From contig NZ_VWOX01000007.1 of NCBI RefSeq assembly GCF_008629675.1, positions 339,300 to 403,299 on the forward strand: 64,000 bases of DNA, given 5' to 3'. The stretch is from Roseiconus nitratireducens (lineage in GTDB: Bacteria > Planctomycetota > Planctomycetia > Pirellulales > Pirellulaceae). The notes under the pieces were generated by a model, which worked only from the letters and a program-made list of their open reading frames with translations, was not told the origin of the DNA and made no database searches. This document shows, piece after piece, positions 8,867 to 17,867 of the stretch (its first letter is position 1; each line of letters begins with the position of its first letter). A program made the translations under genes and the position numbers.

Positions 8867-9670
8867 ATGCCGTCTCCCCGTGTTTTGGTTCTCCGTGCCC
8901 CCGGCACCAATTGTGATGAAGAAACCTCGCATGCTTTCCAGCGGGCCGGTGCCACGGCCGAGCGGGTCCACGTCAATCGCTTGATTGACAACCCGGCGTT
9001 GAAAGACCGGTATCAGATTCTGTGTCTGCCGGGCGGCTTCAGCTATGGAGACGACATCGCTGCCGGCCGGATCCTGGCAACGCGGATGCGGAAGCACCTG
9101 GCCGAGTTGCTGGACGTGTTCGTCCACGGCAATGCGGACCGCCTGGTCCTGGGAATTTGCAACGGAATGCAGGTCCTGATGCGATTGGGTGTGCTAACCG
9201 AGGGGGTCGCTTCGGCGGGAAACGAGCAACCGGCCACGTTGACGTGGAACAATCACGGCCGGTTCGAAGACCGCTGGGTTCACTTGGCCTGTGACCAGAC
9301 GCCTTGCGTCTTTCTGCGCGGCATCCGGCACATGTACTTGCCGATGGCTCACGCGGAGGGAAAGTTCGTGGCCCGCAGCCCGGAAGTCCTGGATGAGCTG
9401 AAGTCCGCCGGGCGGTTGTGTCTGCGGTACACGTCCGACGAGGCGTCCGGGGTCGAAGACCAGGTGCTGGACTTTCCCGCCAACCCCAATGGCGCGGATG
9501 CCAACGTGGCCGGAGTCTGCGACGCGACCGGACGGGTGTTCGGATTGATGCCGCACCCGGAACGCCACATCGATCCCACGCAGCATCCGTTTTGGACCCG
9601 ACGTCCGACGCAACCCGAGGACGGCGACGGGCTGGCGATGTTTAGAAATGCGGTCGACTATTTTCAGTGA
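8867..9670 (+). CDS. purQ: Phosphoribosylformylglycinamidine synthase subunit PurQ (glutaminase)
   Basis: 267 residues of a class I glutamine amidotransferase. The nucleophile motif is GICNGMQ (Cys about residue 96), with LPGGFSYGDDIAAGRILA upstream and the C-terminal MPHPERHIDPTQHPFWTRRP carrying the catalytic His-Glu. The protein supplies ammonia to PurL in the fourth step of purine synthesis. The loop SGVEDQVLDFPANPNGADANVAGVCDATGRVFGLMPHPE is typical of the longer PurQ. The ATG at 8867 begins MPSPRVLVLRAPGTNCDEET, the expected family N-terminus. PurL and PurS are not nearby, so the subunits are encoded apart. Confidence 0.95.
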   Translation: MPSPRVLVLRAPGTNCDEETSHAFQRAGATAERVHVNRLIDNPALKDRYQILCLPGGFSYGDDIAAGRILATRMRKHLAELLDVFVHGNADRLVLGICNGMQVLMRLGVLTEGVASAGNEQPATLTWNNHGRFEDRWVHLACDQTPCVFLRGIRHMYLPMAHAEGKFVARSPEVLDELKSAGRLCLRYTSDEASGVEDQVLDFPANPNGADANVAGVCDATGRVFGLMPHPERHIDPTQHPFWTRRPTQPEDGDGLAMFRNAVDYFQ

Positions 9671-9900
9671 CCGGCGGCTTCACCCGACCAAGTGAAGGCG
9701 TGGGACGTTCGTGACTCGCCATGTGAGCTGAACGCGGGGAGAGAGGTCACGCTGCAAATCAGCTCCACCTTCGCAGCGGCTCCGTCGGGCCAGGGCGCGT
9801 CTAACAATTTGCGTCATTTAACGACTATAGCCGTCAGACGGGTGCCAAAGGTGCATCGTCCACGCTCTGGCGAGCGTGGCGACATACTGTCACCGTCCAG
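9671..9900. other. Convergent spacer with a perfect hairpin
   Basis: No gene is seen between the purQ stop and the stop of the leftward DCC gene. A perfect 8-bp inverted repeat, CCACGCTC/GAGCGTGG with a TGGC loop, lies at 9860-9879. It may serve as a terminator for either strand, though it lacks a T-tract. The phrase TGGCGAGCGTGGCGAC around it recurs in the spacer near 27616, so this is probably a dispersed intergenic repeat. Confidence 0.5.
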
Positions 9901-10392
9901 CTAGTCGCCGAAATGAACCGCGCAGGCATCGTTTTCGCAGCCTGACGCACCGTCCCGCTTGCCGGCCAGTTTGTAGCGCCGCTTGGCGACCTGTCCGTAC
10001 ATCCAACGCCACAGCCGCGCGGTTCCCGGCACGTGCAGCACCGGGGCGGCCGGCCACAGGAGGGGTAAACGCCGGCTGAGATACCGAACGGCATCCGCCC
10101 CGCCGTGTCGCCCGCCATGCTGGTCGATCACGTACATCTGCTCCATCAGCTGGTCATGTGTCAGGTCGGGATAGCGTTCCCGGACCCGCGGATCGTGCAG
10201 CGACAGAAACGACAGGCGGCCGCCGCAGCAGTCCAACCGGCGCAGATTCCGAACCTGAGCGGTGCAAAAGTTGCAATCACCGTCAAAAATGACCACATCG
10301 GCCTGTGGCTGCTGGCTCGGATCGGGCAGGCCGGCGTCGATTTTGTTGCCGTCGGCCGGACTCGCGAGTGTTGGAATGGCTTGCTGAGGCAT
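9901..10392 (-). CDS. DCC-family thiol-disulfide oxidoreductase
   Basis: 163 residues. The family signature is VVIFDGDCNFC (Cys about 40 and 43), the DxxC...C motif near the N-terminus that gives the DCC (YuxK-like, DUF393) family its name. LSFLSLHDPRVRERYPDL and DAVRYLSRRLPLLWPAAPVLHVPGTARLWRWMYGQVAKRRYKL match the helical remainder. Such proteins are predicted thioredoxin-like redox proteins; the substrate is unknown. The frame runs far upstream across the opposite-strand gene, but the ATG at 10392 is the last sensible start before the conserved domain. A 24-residue polar N-terminal extension precedes it. Gene is divergent from the coiled-coil protein gene. Confidence 0.85.
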   Translation of the reverse strand: MPQQAIPTLASPADGNKIDAGLPDPSQQPQADVVIFDGDCNFCTAQVRNLRRLDCCGGRLSFLSLHDPRVRERYPDLTHDQLMEQMYVIDQHGGRHGGADAVRYLSRRLPLLWPAAPVLHVPGTARLWRWMYGQVAKRRYKLAGKRDGASGCENDACAVHFGD

Positions 10393-10497
10393 GAAATCAC
10401 GCAAAAACGGGTGGTTTGGAGCCAAAACACGCTGCCGATCGTGCGGTTCCGGCTCGTATACTGAATCATAGCCCGACCCCGAACTTAGGCTACCGTA

Positions 10498-12150
10498 ATG
10501 AACCGTATTGAATCGCAAGTAAAAACCGCACGTCGCCGACTGATTTTGGGCACGTTCGGACGCTCGTTGTGCATCGCACTGTTTGTGGCACTGATTGTGG
10601 CGAGCATCGCGTGTGCCATTCCCGGTCTTTTCGTGCTGGAGGTTGACTCGTCGTTTTGGAACCGGGCTTGGATCTTCGGATCCCTCGCCGCCGCGGTGTT
10701 GATCGCGTTGGGGTACTCTTTGCTGACCGCCCCCAGCCCCCAGCGGGTGGCGTTGGAGGTGGACAAGCGATTCGGGCTGCAGGAGCGGCTGAGCAATTCG
10801 TTGAGCATGTCGGCGACGGATCGCGAAAGCGATTTTGGAATCGCGGTGGTCGAAGATGCGGATCGCCGCGCCGACAAAATCAGAATCGCCGACAAGTTTC
10901 AATTTCATCTGAACAAGCTCGGTTGGCTGCCGCTTTCGGTCACGCCCATCCTGGCCATCGTGGTGCTGCTGGTGGAACCGGCCCGTCCGACCGACGCGAG
11001 CAGCGAAACCAAGATTGATCCGGCGGTTGCGGCTCAGGTCCAGCGCGCGGCCCTGCAGCTGAAGAAGCGGATCGAGCAGCAGCGTCGCAATGCCGATGCC
11101 AAAGGTCTTGAGGAAGCGCGCGACCTGTTCGAGAAGATGGAGACGGATCTGAATAAGATCACTGAAAAGAAGAATATCGATCGCAAGGAGGCGATGATCG
11201 CGCTGAATGACCTGAAGAAGCAATTGGAGGAACGGCGGGAACAGCTCGGGTCCTCCGATCAGATGCGAAAGGCCATGGCCCAGATGCAGTCCTTGCAAGC
11301 CGGGCCCGCCGAAGAAGCGGCCAAGTCCATTGCCAAAGGTGATTTCGGAAAGGCGTCCCAAGTCGTCAAAGAACTGGCCAGCAAGTTGCGCGACGGAAAG
11401 ATGAGCGATCAAGAAAAGGAGCAACTGAAAAAACAGGTTGAGCAGTTGAAGGATCAGCTGCAGAAAGCCATCGACGCTCAAAAACAAAAGCAAGAACAGC
11501 TGAAGGAAAAGATCGAGCAGGCGAAACGCGAAGGTCGCTCGCAGGACGCCGCCAAGATGCAGCAGCAGCTCAACCAGATGCAGCAGCAGTCGAAACAACA
11601 AATGCAGCAGATGCAGCAGATGGCTGATCAGCTGGGCCAGGCGGCGCAAGCGATGCAAAGCGGTGATTCCCAGCAGGCCGCCAACTCGTTGCAAGAAATG
11701 GCGGACCAGCTGGGTGACATGCAGCAGGAAATGAGTGAGCTTCAGGATCTGGAATCCGCCATGAATGACCTGTCGCAATCCAAGCAGCAGATGCGCTGCC
11801 AGTCCTGTGGCGGAGCCGGCTGCCAACAGTGCCAGGGGATGGGCATGGGACAAGGCGACAAACCGGGTAACGGGATGGGCGAGGGAAACGGACAGGGAGA
11901 TCGCCCCGAAGAAGAAACCGACACCAACACCTACGAAACCCAAGTGCGCGGCAAGGTCCGTAAAGGCAAGGCGGTCATCTCCGGTTTCGCCGACGGGCCC
12001 AACCGAAAAGGAATCAGCCGCGAAGACGTGAAACGCGCGATCGAAAGTTCCTTCAGCGAAGAAAGCGATCCGTTGGAGAACCAGACGCTGCCTCGCAACG
12101 AGCAGGAACACGTCCGGGACTACTTCAACAAACTGCGTTCCGGGGATTGA
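10498..12150 (+). CDS. Large coiled-coil membrane protein (planctomycete hypothetical, DUF4175-like N-terminus)
   Basis: 550 residues. Two membrane helices lie near the N-terminus (about 22-46 and 56-76), and a third near 140-158. Between them is TAPSPQRVALEVDKRFGLQERLSNSLSM, a pattern seen in DUF4175-type membrane proteins. Residues 180-425 are a long Gln/Lys/Glu coiled coil with runs such as MQQQLNQMQQQSKQQMQQM. A Cys-rich knot CQSCGGAGCQQCQG (about 438-451), reminiscent of DnaJ zinc-finger repeats, comes next, then a Gly/Asp linker and a charged C-terminal domain ending HVRDYFNKLRSGD. The Cys knot could bind zinc. Function unknown; the shape suggests a structural or scaffold role at the membrane. 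Confidence 0.82.
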   Translation: MNRIESQVKTARRRLILGTFGRSLCIALFVALIVASIACAIPGLFVLEVDSSFWNRAWIFGSLAAAVLIALGYSLLTAPSPQRVALEVDKRFGLQERLSNSLSMSATDRESDFGIAVVEDADRRADKIRIADKFQFHLNKLGWLPLSVTPILAIVVLLVEPARPTDASSETKIDPAVAAQVQRAALQLKKRIEQQRRNADAKGLEEARDLFEKMETDLNKITEKKNIDRKEAMIALNDLKKQLEERREQLGSSDQMRKAMAQMQSLQAGPAEEAAKSIAKGDFGKASQVVKELASKLRDGKMSDQEKEQLKKQVEQLKDQLQKAIDAQKQKQEQLKEKIEQAKREGRSQDAAKMQQQLNQMQQQSKQQMQQMQQMADQLGQAAQAMQSGDSQQAANSLQEMADQLGDMQQEMSELQDLESAMNDLSQSKQQMRCQSCGGAGCQQCQGMGMGQGDKPGNGMGEGNGQGDRPEEETDTNTYETQVRGKVRKGKAVISGFADGPNRKGISREDVKRAIESSFSEESDPLENQTLPRNEQEHVRDYFNKLRSGD

Positions 12151-12240
12151 TCTGTTTTGGCCCAGCGGCCAAGACCCTGTTCCCCGTTGCCTGTTTCCCG
12201 TTGTCCACCGTTTGTCGGGTCCGCCACCGCCATCTCGGTC

Positions 12241-13413
12241 GTGGCGATTCGATCGGATCGTGCCTTGCCAAACACCGTCTTGAAGCTGCCACGATCGATC
12301 TACATTCATGTCCCGTTCTGCCGGCACCGATGTGGATACTGCAACTTCAGCGTGGTGGCCGATCGCGATGACTTGATGCAGCGTTATCTGGCGGCCATCA
12401 CGCGGGAATTGATCGAGATTCCCGAGGAGCTCAAATCGGCGCCTTTGCATACCGTGTTCATCGGCGGCGGAACTCCCACCCATCTGCCGCCGGAACCATT
12501 GAATCGCTTGCTGACGGTCGTCCGCGAACAGTTCGATCTGAGTGAATTGCGGGAATGGACGTTGGAGGCGAATCCGGAGGACATCAACGACGAGAAGCTG
12601 ATGTTGATGTCTGCCCACGGCGTCAACCGCGTCAGTCTGGGCGTGCAATCGTTCTCCGATGCCAAACTGGATGTGTTGCAACGGGGGCATCGGGGAGAGA
12701 CCGCAACGGAGATCGTTCGGCAGGTGGCTGCCAGGATCGCCAACGTGTCGATCGACTTGATCTTCGCGGCGCCCGGTGAATCGCTCGGCGGCTGGCAGCG
12801 GGACCTGCGAATCGCGACGTCGCTACCGGTTCGGCACGTCTCCACCTACGCACTGACGTTCGAAAAGGGGACCTCGTTTTGGACCAGGAAGAGTCGCGGA
12901 GACCTGGTTGGTGTGGAGGAATCCCTGGAAGTGACGATGTACGATTCGGCGCGGGCGATCTTGGCCGAGGCGGGGTTCTCACAGTACGAGATTTCGAATT
13001 TCGCCCGTCCGGGAGATCGCTGCCGGCACAATCTGGCGTACTGGCAAGGAGACCCCTGGTTAGCCGTTGGCCCGGGGGCCGCTGCCTTTGTCAATCAGAC
13101 CCGCACCGTCAACCACCGCAGCACCACGACCTATCTGAAACGCATGGAGCGGGGTCAGAGCCCGGTGGTCGAGAGTGAACCGATCACGGCCGAGCAGCAC
13201 GCCCGAGAAATAGCCGCCTTCGGCGTCCGTCTGATTGAGGGAGTCGACTTGCATTCGGTTCAACAACAAACCGGCGTCGACCTTCGGGAGCTTTGCCGCG
13301 ACGCGTTGCGGCAGCTTCGCGTTCAAGGCTTGATTGCCGAATCCGGAGCTCACGTCAAATTGACGGAGCGTGGCATCCACTTTGCCGACACCGTCGCGGC
13401 GGCGTTCCTCTGA
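12241..13413 (+). CDS. hemW: HemW-like radical SAM protein (coproporphyrinogen oxidase-related)
   Basis: About 390 residues from the GTG at 12241; a TTG at 12157 would add 28 unlikely residues. The radical SAM cluster motif is CRHRCGYC (CxxxCxxC, about 27-34), preceded by YIHVPF and followed by NF, as in HemW. The GGGTPTHLP motif, ANPED, GVNRVSLGVQSF and HNLAYWQGDPWLAVGPGAAAF are all hallmarks. HemW is a heme chaperone and is often misannotated as HemN; the length and the CxxxCxxC followed by N-F favour HemW. It begins 90 bases after the coiled-coil gene and ends 27 bases before the convergent dehydrogenase. Confidence 0.87.
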   Translation: MAIRSDRALPNTVLKLPRSIYIHVPFCRHRCGYCNFSVVADRDDLMQRYLAAITRELIEIPEELKSAPLHTVFIGGGTPTHLPPEPLNRLLTVVREQFDLSELREWTLEANPEDINDEKLMLMSAHGVNRVSLGVQSFSDAKLDVLQRGHRGETATEIVRQVAARIANVSIDLIFAAPGESLGGWQRDLRIATSLPVRHVSTYALTFEKGTSFWTRKSRGDLVGVEESLEVTMYDSARAILAEAGFSQYEISNFARPGDRCRHNLAYWQGDPWLAVGPGAAAFVNQTRTVNHRSTTTYLKRMERGQSPVVESEPITAEQHAREIAAFGVRLIEGVDLHSVQQQTGVDLRELCRDALRQLRVQGLIAESGAHVKLTERGIHFADTVAAAFL

Positions 13414-13440
13414 ACAGCCGGTCGGCAGTGGGAACTCGGC

Positions 13441-14718
13441 TCAACGCATCCCGGCCAACTCCGAGGCCCGACGCACGCGCGCGATGCCGATCATGTAGGC
13501 CGCCGTCCGCAGGGAAACGTTTTTCTCCTGGGCGGTCTGCCACACGTGTTCGAAGGCTTCTGACAAGGTGCGGTCCAGTTCTTGACGGACGCGGTCCAGC
13601 GTCCAGCGATAGTGTTGGCGGTTTTGCACCCATTCGAAATAGCTGACCGTGACGCCGCCGGCATTGGCAAGGATGTCGGGCAACACGGTCACGCCGCGCT
13701 CGTGCAGCGCGTGGTCGGCCATCGGATGCACCGGACCGTTGGCACCTTCGATGATCGCCTTGGCGGAAATGTTGTCGACATTGCGTTCCGTGATGACGCC
13801 ACCCACGGCGGCGGGGATCAACACATCGACGTCCGGAAGGGACAGCAACGCGTCGACCGGCAGCACTTCGCACTCGGCGAACCCTTCCAACAGCCCGTAC
13901 GAGTGACGCAGCGTGTGGTGCAGCACCGCATTGATGTCCAAGCCTTCCTCGCGATAGTACGTTCCGGTCGTGTCGCTGACGGCGATCACCGGAAACTGGG
14001 CCTCGGACAGGAATTTTGCCGCATGCGATCCGACGTTCCCGAAACCCTGGATTGCGACACGCGTTTTCTCCGCTTTCATCCCCAATCGTTTGGCAACTTT
14101 GACGGTCAAAGAGCCGACGCCGCGGCCGGTGGCTTCCTCGCGCCCCTTGGCCCCGTATTCTTCCACCGGTTTTCCGGTGATCACCGCGGGATTGAACCCG
14201 TGATACTTTTCCCACTGATTCCGAAACCAGGCCATCACGCGGTGGTCCGTCCCCATGTCCGGGGCGGGTATATCGGTGTCGGGTCCGACGATGTCATGAA
14301 TCTGGTCGACGAAGGCTCGTGTCAGCCGTTCGACTTCGGGCAGCGACAGGGACCGCGGATCCACGCCGATCCCGCCCTTGGCACCGCCATAGGGCAGATT
14401 GACCACGGCGGTTTTCCAAGTCATCAAGCTTGCCAACGAACGTGTTTCGTCCAAGTCGACTTCGGGGTGGTAACGCAGACCGCCTTTCATCGGACCGCGG
14501 CTGCTGTCGTGTTGGACGCGAAATCCGACGAAGTTTGCCAGCGAACCGTCGTCGCGCCGCATCGAAACCTGGACCTGAATTTCTCGCTGCGGCATCAGCA
14601 TGGATTCGCGGAGCGATTCATCCAGGTCCAATAATTCCGCAGCGGAGTTGAAAAACAGCCGCGTGGCCTCAAAAGCTTTCATCGGTTGATTCTGTCGCTC
14701 AAAGGGAGGAATCGTCAT
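13441..14718 (-). CDS. Glu/Leu/Phe/Val family dehydrogenase (probable glutamate dehydrogenase)
   Basis: 425 residues. The N-terminal substrate-binding domain has GGLRYHPEVDLDETRSLASLMTWKTAVVNLPYGGAKGGI, with the conserved lysines of the active site, and DIPAPDMGTD. The Rossmann domain shows VAIQGFGNVGSHAAKFL and VITERN. The family interconverts amino acids and 2-oxoacids with NAD(P); length and the ALMTWK/PYGGAKGG motifs fit glutamate dehydrogenase best, but leucine or other substrates cannot be excluded. ATG 14718 is used here; an ATG at 14682 (MKAFEATRLFF) is equally possible and closer to the usual start. Ends 27 bases from the convergent hemW gene. Confidence 0.92.
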   Translation of the reverse strand: MTIPPFERQNQPMKAFEATRLFFNSAAELLDLDESLRESMLMPQREIQVQVSMRRDDGSLANFVGFRVQHDSSRGPMKGGLRYHPEVDLDETRSLASLMTWKTAVVNLPYGGAKGGIGVDPRSLSLPEVERLTRAFVDQIHDIVGPDTDIPAPDMGTDHRVMAWFRNQWEKYHGFNPAVITGKPVEEYGAKGREEATGRGVGSLTVKVAKRLGMKAEKTRVAIQGFGNVGSHAAKFLSEAQFPVIAVSDTTGTYYREEGLDINAVLHHTLRHSYGLLEGFAECEVLPVDALLSLPDVDVLIPAAVGGVITERNVDNISAKAIIEGANGPVHPMADHALHERGVTVLPDILANAGGVTVSYFEWVQNRQHYRWTLDRVRQELDRTLSEAFEHVWQTAQEKNVSLRTAAYMIGIARVRRASELAGMR

Positions 14719-14808
14719 CGCTTGAGTGTACCCGCTGGTCTGCCTGCGGGCTCCTTGATGTTCTCGTGTCGGGATGTCCTTAGAGGTTCACGCCATTGTC
14801 ACCGATCT

Positions 14809-16347
14809 TCAAGCGGCTCGCGGGGGGCGTGACGCGTTTGGCGGCTGGCATGCCGTGGATCGTCTCGCAATCGCGATCAGGGACTCGAGTCGGTCCGGCG
14901 ACGGGGGAGCTACCTGGCGAAGCCATGGCTGATCCGGATTGGCGAGTCGCTGCCGGATCCGATGATCCAAATCGAACGCGTCCGCATCGGCTAGCTGCAA
15001 CGTATCGGCGATTTCGATTTCGGCCAACCAGGCCGCCTCCGAGCAAGAAAGCCCCGAGATTTCGCATCGCAGATTGGCTTCCATCTGCCGCTGGCGCAAC
15101 CAACGCTTGTCAATCCAGCCCGTTGCCAGATGGTCGGCAAGTTTCCTTGACGGGCACTGCAAGAAGTCGCCGATCGTGTTGACTCCGATCGTTTCCAGGC
15201 GACGGGCGATGGCGGGACCGAGTGAAGAAAGGCAACGGATCGAATCCTTCTTGCTCAGCCCGCCTTCAGTTCGACGCGCCGGTGCGGCAGGGCGTTCCGA
15301 ACTCGCTACCGTGTCGTGCTGCCCGAGATGCTGTGGGCCGATGGACGCATCAAGGATTCGCCGCGCGTTGGCGTCTTGTCGCAACTTGGCCTTTCGTTGC
15401 TGCTCGTCGCGGTACACCGCGATGACGCGACGTTTGATATCGACCTCCGCGGGAAGGCACCGATCCAGATGGCCCGTTCTCAGGTACTCGTCGGTGACGG
15501 CCCGGATCAGCCGCCTGCGACGCCAATACGCTACCCGGTTTTTCAGCAGGTGGATGGGGCATCCGGCAATCGTTCCGGCAAGGGTGATGCGGTGGCCGCA
15601 AGATGGAAGTGGCCTGCGGAGGTTGGCTTCGGCATCACCCGCGGCGCGTTCGAGGATTCTTGCCCAACCGCTGATCGCCAACCCGAAGAGTTCCGCCAAC
15701 ACCCGCAGCGAGACCGGATCCAGACCTGCTGTCGGATTCTCGAACACACGCAGCAACCGATATCGTTCACTCAAGAGGTCAAAATGTTGACCGGCCCGCT
15801 TGGCGCCGTGAAGCATCATTCCGGTCAGCCAATCCGTCTGGTGAATGGTTGGCATGACCATCCTGGATGGATCGGTTTGCCAACAGCCCAGAATCTGGTC
15901 GTAGGCCTGTTCGATGCTCCATTCCAACGGCCCGTGAACCAGATTCTCGCGTTCGCTGCAGGCGGTGTGCAACGGTTGGAAAACGTCGGTGAAGTAGTGC
16001 GACAGGACGCCGGCGGAATAGGCCGCCTGGGCGAAGTTCTGCGATCGCAAATGCTGCTGCAGACGAAAGTACCAGTGGCGGGCGACCCGCGGGGCGGCGC
16101 CCCAGCATCCTTCGCGAACGTGGATCACGTGGTTGTGGTAATCGCGGAAACGGATGTCCGGATCAATCGCTCCCCGCAAATACTGGGCATGGTGGACCAG
16201 GAGCCAGGATGCCAGCCGCGTTCCTCCGGCCGTCGCCACCAGCGGCAATGCATCGATCGCGAATCGCTGATGAGTCTGGACGCACCGCGTTCGGCGAACG
16301 ATCCGGTGCAATGTGCTCGTTCGGAATGCGGGGGTTGGGCGAGACAT
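14809..16347 (-). CDS. Zinc-dependent phospholipase C-like protein with DUF4332-like C-terminal domain
   Basis: 512 residues from the ATG at 16347. Residues 20-160 look like the zinc phospholipase C/S1-P1 nuclease fold: RFAIDALPLVATAGG, DYHNHVIHVREGCWGAAP, and AAYSAGVLSHYFTDVFQPLHTACSERE, where the H...D..QPLH pattern would supply zinc ligands. The C-terminal 130 residues (IRCLSSLGPAIARRLETIGVNTIGDFL, then DKRWLRQRQMEANL and LSCSEAAWLAEIEI) resemble DUF4332, a helix-hairpin-helix-like domain common in planctomycetes. No signal peptide is obvious, which is odd for a phospholipase. The middle part is Arg-rich. Function inferred only from the first domain; enzymatic activity is not proven. Confidence 0.72.
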   Translation of the reverse strand: MSRPTPAFRTSTLHRIVRRTRCVQTHQRFAIDALPLVATAGGTRLASWLLVHHAQYLRGAIDPDIRFRDYHNHVIHVREGCWGAAPRVARHWYFRLQQHLRSQNFAQAAYSAGVLSHYFTDVFQPLHTACSERENLVHGPLEWSIEQAYDQILGCWQTDPSRMVMPTIHQTDWLTGMMLHGAKRAGQHFDLLSERYRLLRVFENPTAGLDPVSLRVLAELFGLAISGWARILERAAGDAEANLRRPLPSCGHRITLAGTIAGCPIHLLKNRVAYWRRRRLIRAVTDEYLRTGHLDRCLPAEVDIKRRVIAVYRDEQQRKAKLRQDANARRILDASIGPQHLGQHDTVASSERPAAPARRTEGGLSKKDSIRCLSSLGPAIARRLETIGVNTIGDFLQCPSRKLADHLATGWIDKRWLRQRQMEANLRCEISGLSCSEAAWLAEIEIADTLQLADADAFDLDHRIRQRLANPDQPWLRQVAPPSPDRLESLIAIARRSTACQPPNASRPPRAA

Positions 16348-16520
16348 GGAATGACGATGCTGGTGGGCGCGAAGCAACGCCCTCGTGTCGGGGAAGGCTC
16401 GTCGATCACGCGCGGGTGTGGCTACCGTCGCCAGACGGTGGCAAGGCTGCGAACTGCCATGTCGCCTTTTACTTCGCAAAAGTCGCTTGGTTGAACGCAG
16501 CTTTCACGGAGGCAGAAACG

Positions 16521-17531
16521 TTAGGACGCCCGACGCATCGAAGGAGGTTCGTTGGCTGCCTGGGCCCGCCGCGCCGGTCGCATGCGGGGCCGCGTTGTCG
16601 GACGGATGTCCTGGGTGACGGTCTGACGGACATGGACATCCATCTGCGGAAACGGAATCCCGATTCCCGCCCGGTCCAGTTGGCGTTTCACTTCCCCGGT
16701 CAAGCATTCCTGCATCGGCCAGTAATCCGTGCCGGCGACCCACAGCCGCACTTTCCATTGCACCGCACTGTCACCCAGTCCCGCCAGGACGACCGCGCTT
16801 CCTCGGCCTTCACCAGGAATCATTTGGTCGGCAAAACAGTCCACCGCCCGTTGCAGTGCTTCGCGAGTCTGGTCCAAGTCGGCCGCGTACTCCACACCCA
16901 CCAGCACTTCGGCGCGGCGGTGGGCGTGGTAGCTGATGTTCTCGATGGTGCTGCTTGAAATACTGCTGTTGGGGATGATCAATCGGCGGTTGTCCGGCGT
17001 GTCCAGCGTGGTGGTGAATAAATCGATTTCATTGACCTTGCCCGCAATGCCAGCCACGTTGACCATGTCCCCCACCTTGAAGGGGCGAAAGACAATCATC
17101 AAAACTCCGGCCGCAAAATTGCTAAGCGTTCCTTGAAAAGCTAGGCCGATTGCAAAGCCGGCCGCGGCGATCAATGCCGCCAGGCCACCCAGCGGGGCAC
17201 CCAATTTGCTGGCGACCGAGGCGACCAGGCCTCCCATGACCGTGTAGAAAATCACGGTGCCGCAGAAGCGACCCAGCGTTTCGTCGATGCGGTTGCGGAT
17301 CGGGCGGCTGATGACCCGCGACAGGTAGTTGGCCACAAAGTAGCCGATAAACAAAACGGCCAATCCGACCGACGCCCACAGCAGGGCGGGAAGGACCGAC
17401 TGGTGCAAGAATAAATCAATGCTCGCGAAGTCGCCGTCCATCACCGCCGTGATGGCCTCGTCCACCGAGATGCCCTGAATGTTTTCCGGTGCCGCGTCGT
17501 TCGCATCCACCGTTTGGCTGTCCGTCAACAT
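16521..17531 (-). CDS. Small-conductance mechanosensitive channel, MscS family
   Basis: 336 residues from the ATG at 17531; the frame is open to 17756 but the extension is not membrane-protein-like. It has an N-terminal helix, two further hydrophobic segments, and the Gly/Ala-rich pore helix AALIAAAGFAIGLAFQGTLSNFAAGVLMIVF followed by RPFKVGDMV, the core MscS signature. The beta domain (NEIDLFTTTLDTPDNRRLIIPNSSISSSTIEN) and alpha/beta domain (RRAEVLVGVEYAADLD) complete the fold. The channel opens under membrane tension to release solutes. The C-terminal 40 residues are Arg/Pro-rich and look unstructured. The acidic N-terminal stretch before the first helix (DANDAAPENIQGIS) is longer than in E. 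coli MscS. Confidence 0.92.
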   Translation of the reverse strand: MLTDSQTVDANDAAPENIQGISVDEAITAVMDGDFASIDLFLHQSVLPALLWASVGLAVLFIGYFVANYLSRVISRPIRNRIDETLGRFCGTVIFYTVMGGLVASVASKLGAPLGGLAALIAAAGFAIGLAFQGTLSNFAAGVLMIVFRPFKVGDMVNVAGIAGKVNEIDLFTTTLDTPDNRRLIIPNSSISSSTIENISYHAHRRAEVLVGVEYAADLDQTREALQRAVDCFADQMIPGEGRGSAVVLAGLGDSAVQWKVRLWVAGTDYWPMQECLTGEVKRQLDRAGIGIPFPQMDVHVRQTVTQDIRPTTRPRMRPARRAQAANEPPSMRRAS

Positions 17532-17867
17532 TTGAATCGTCCCTGATAAGCACCCCGGTCGCCTCGGAGACCTCCTGCTATACGTGTTTCCCGCGCCCGC
17601 CGTAAAGATGGTTTGGTCGAAAAGTCGATGGCGTACTGCGGCCACCGAGGTCACGAGATGGATGGCCGGGCAAGTGTTGATAGCAACCGAGATGTGACCG
17701 ATGGGATGCCCGCCAGGCACCGGCGATTCCGCCCAGCCAGGCAACGCCACTTTCAATCAATCACACCGTGATTTGCGGTGCAATGAGCGGCAAGACGCTC
17801 GCCGCCGGTTGGTGCGAGCAAACCCGCGACTAGCGCCACGCGGCTAGCGCGAAGTACCGCTGTCCTG
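17532..17867. other. 336-base spacer between two leftward genes
   Basis: I see no supported gene here. The MscS gene promoter should lie in this stretch. Two copies of CTAGCGC occur 14 bases apart (17830-17836 and 17844-17850), just after the leftward cytochrome-like gene's stop; they may be part of a weak hairpin, but no T-run follows. Confidence 0.35.

Noticed and set aside
9901..12690. A 929-residue open frame on the minus strand covering the coiled-coil gene
   Set aside because: Only the last 163 residues (the DCC protein) look like a real protein. The rest is the opposite strand of the Gln/Lys-rich coiled-coil gene, which stays open because of its codon use.
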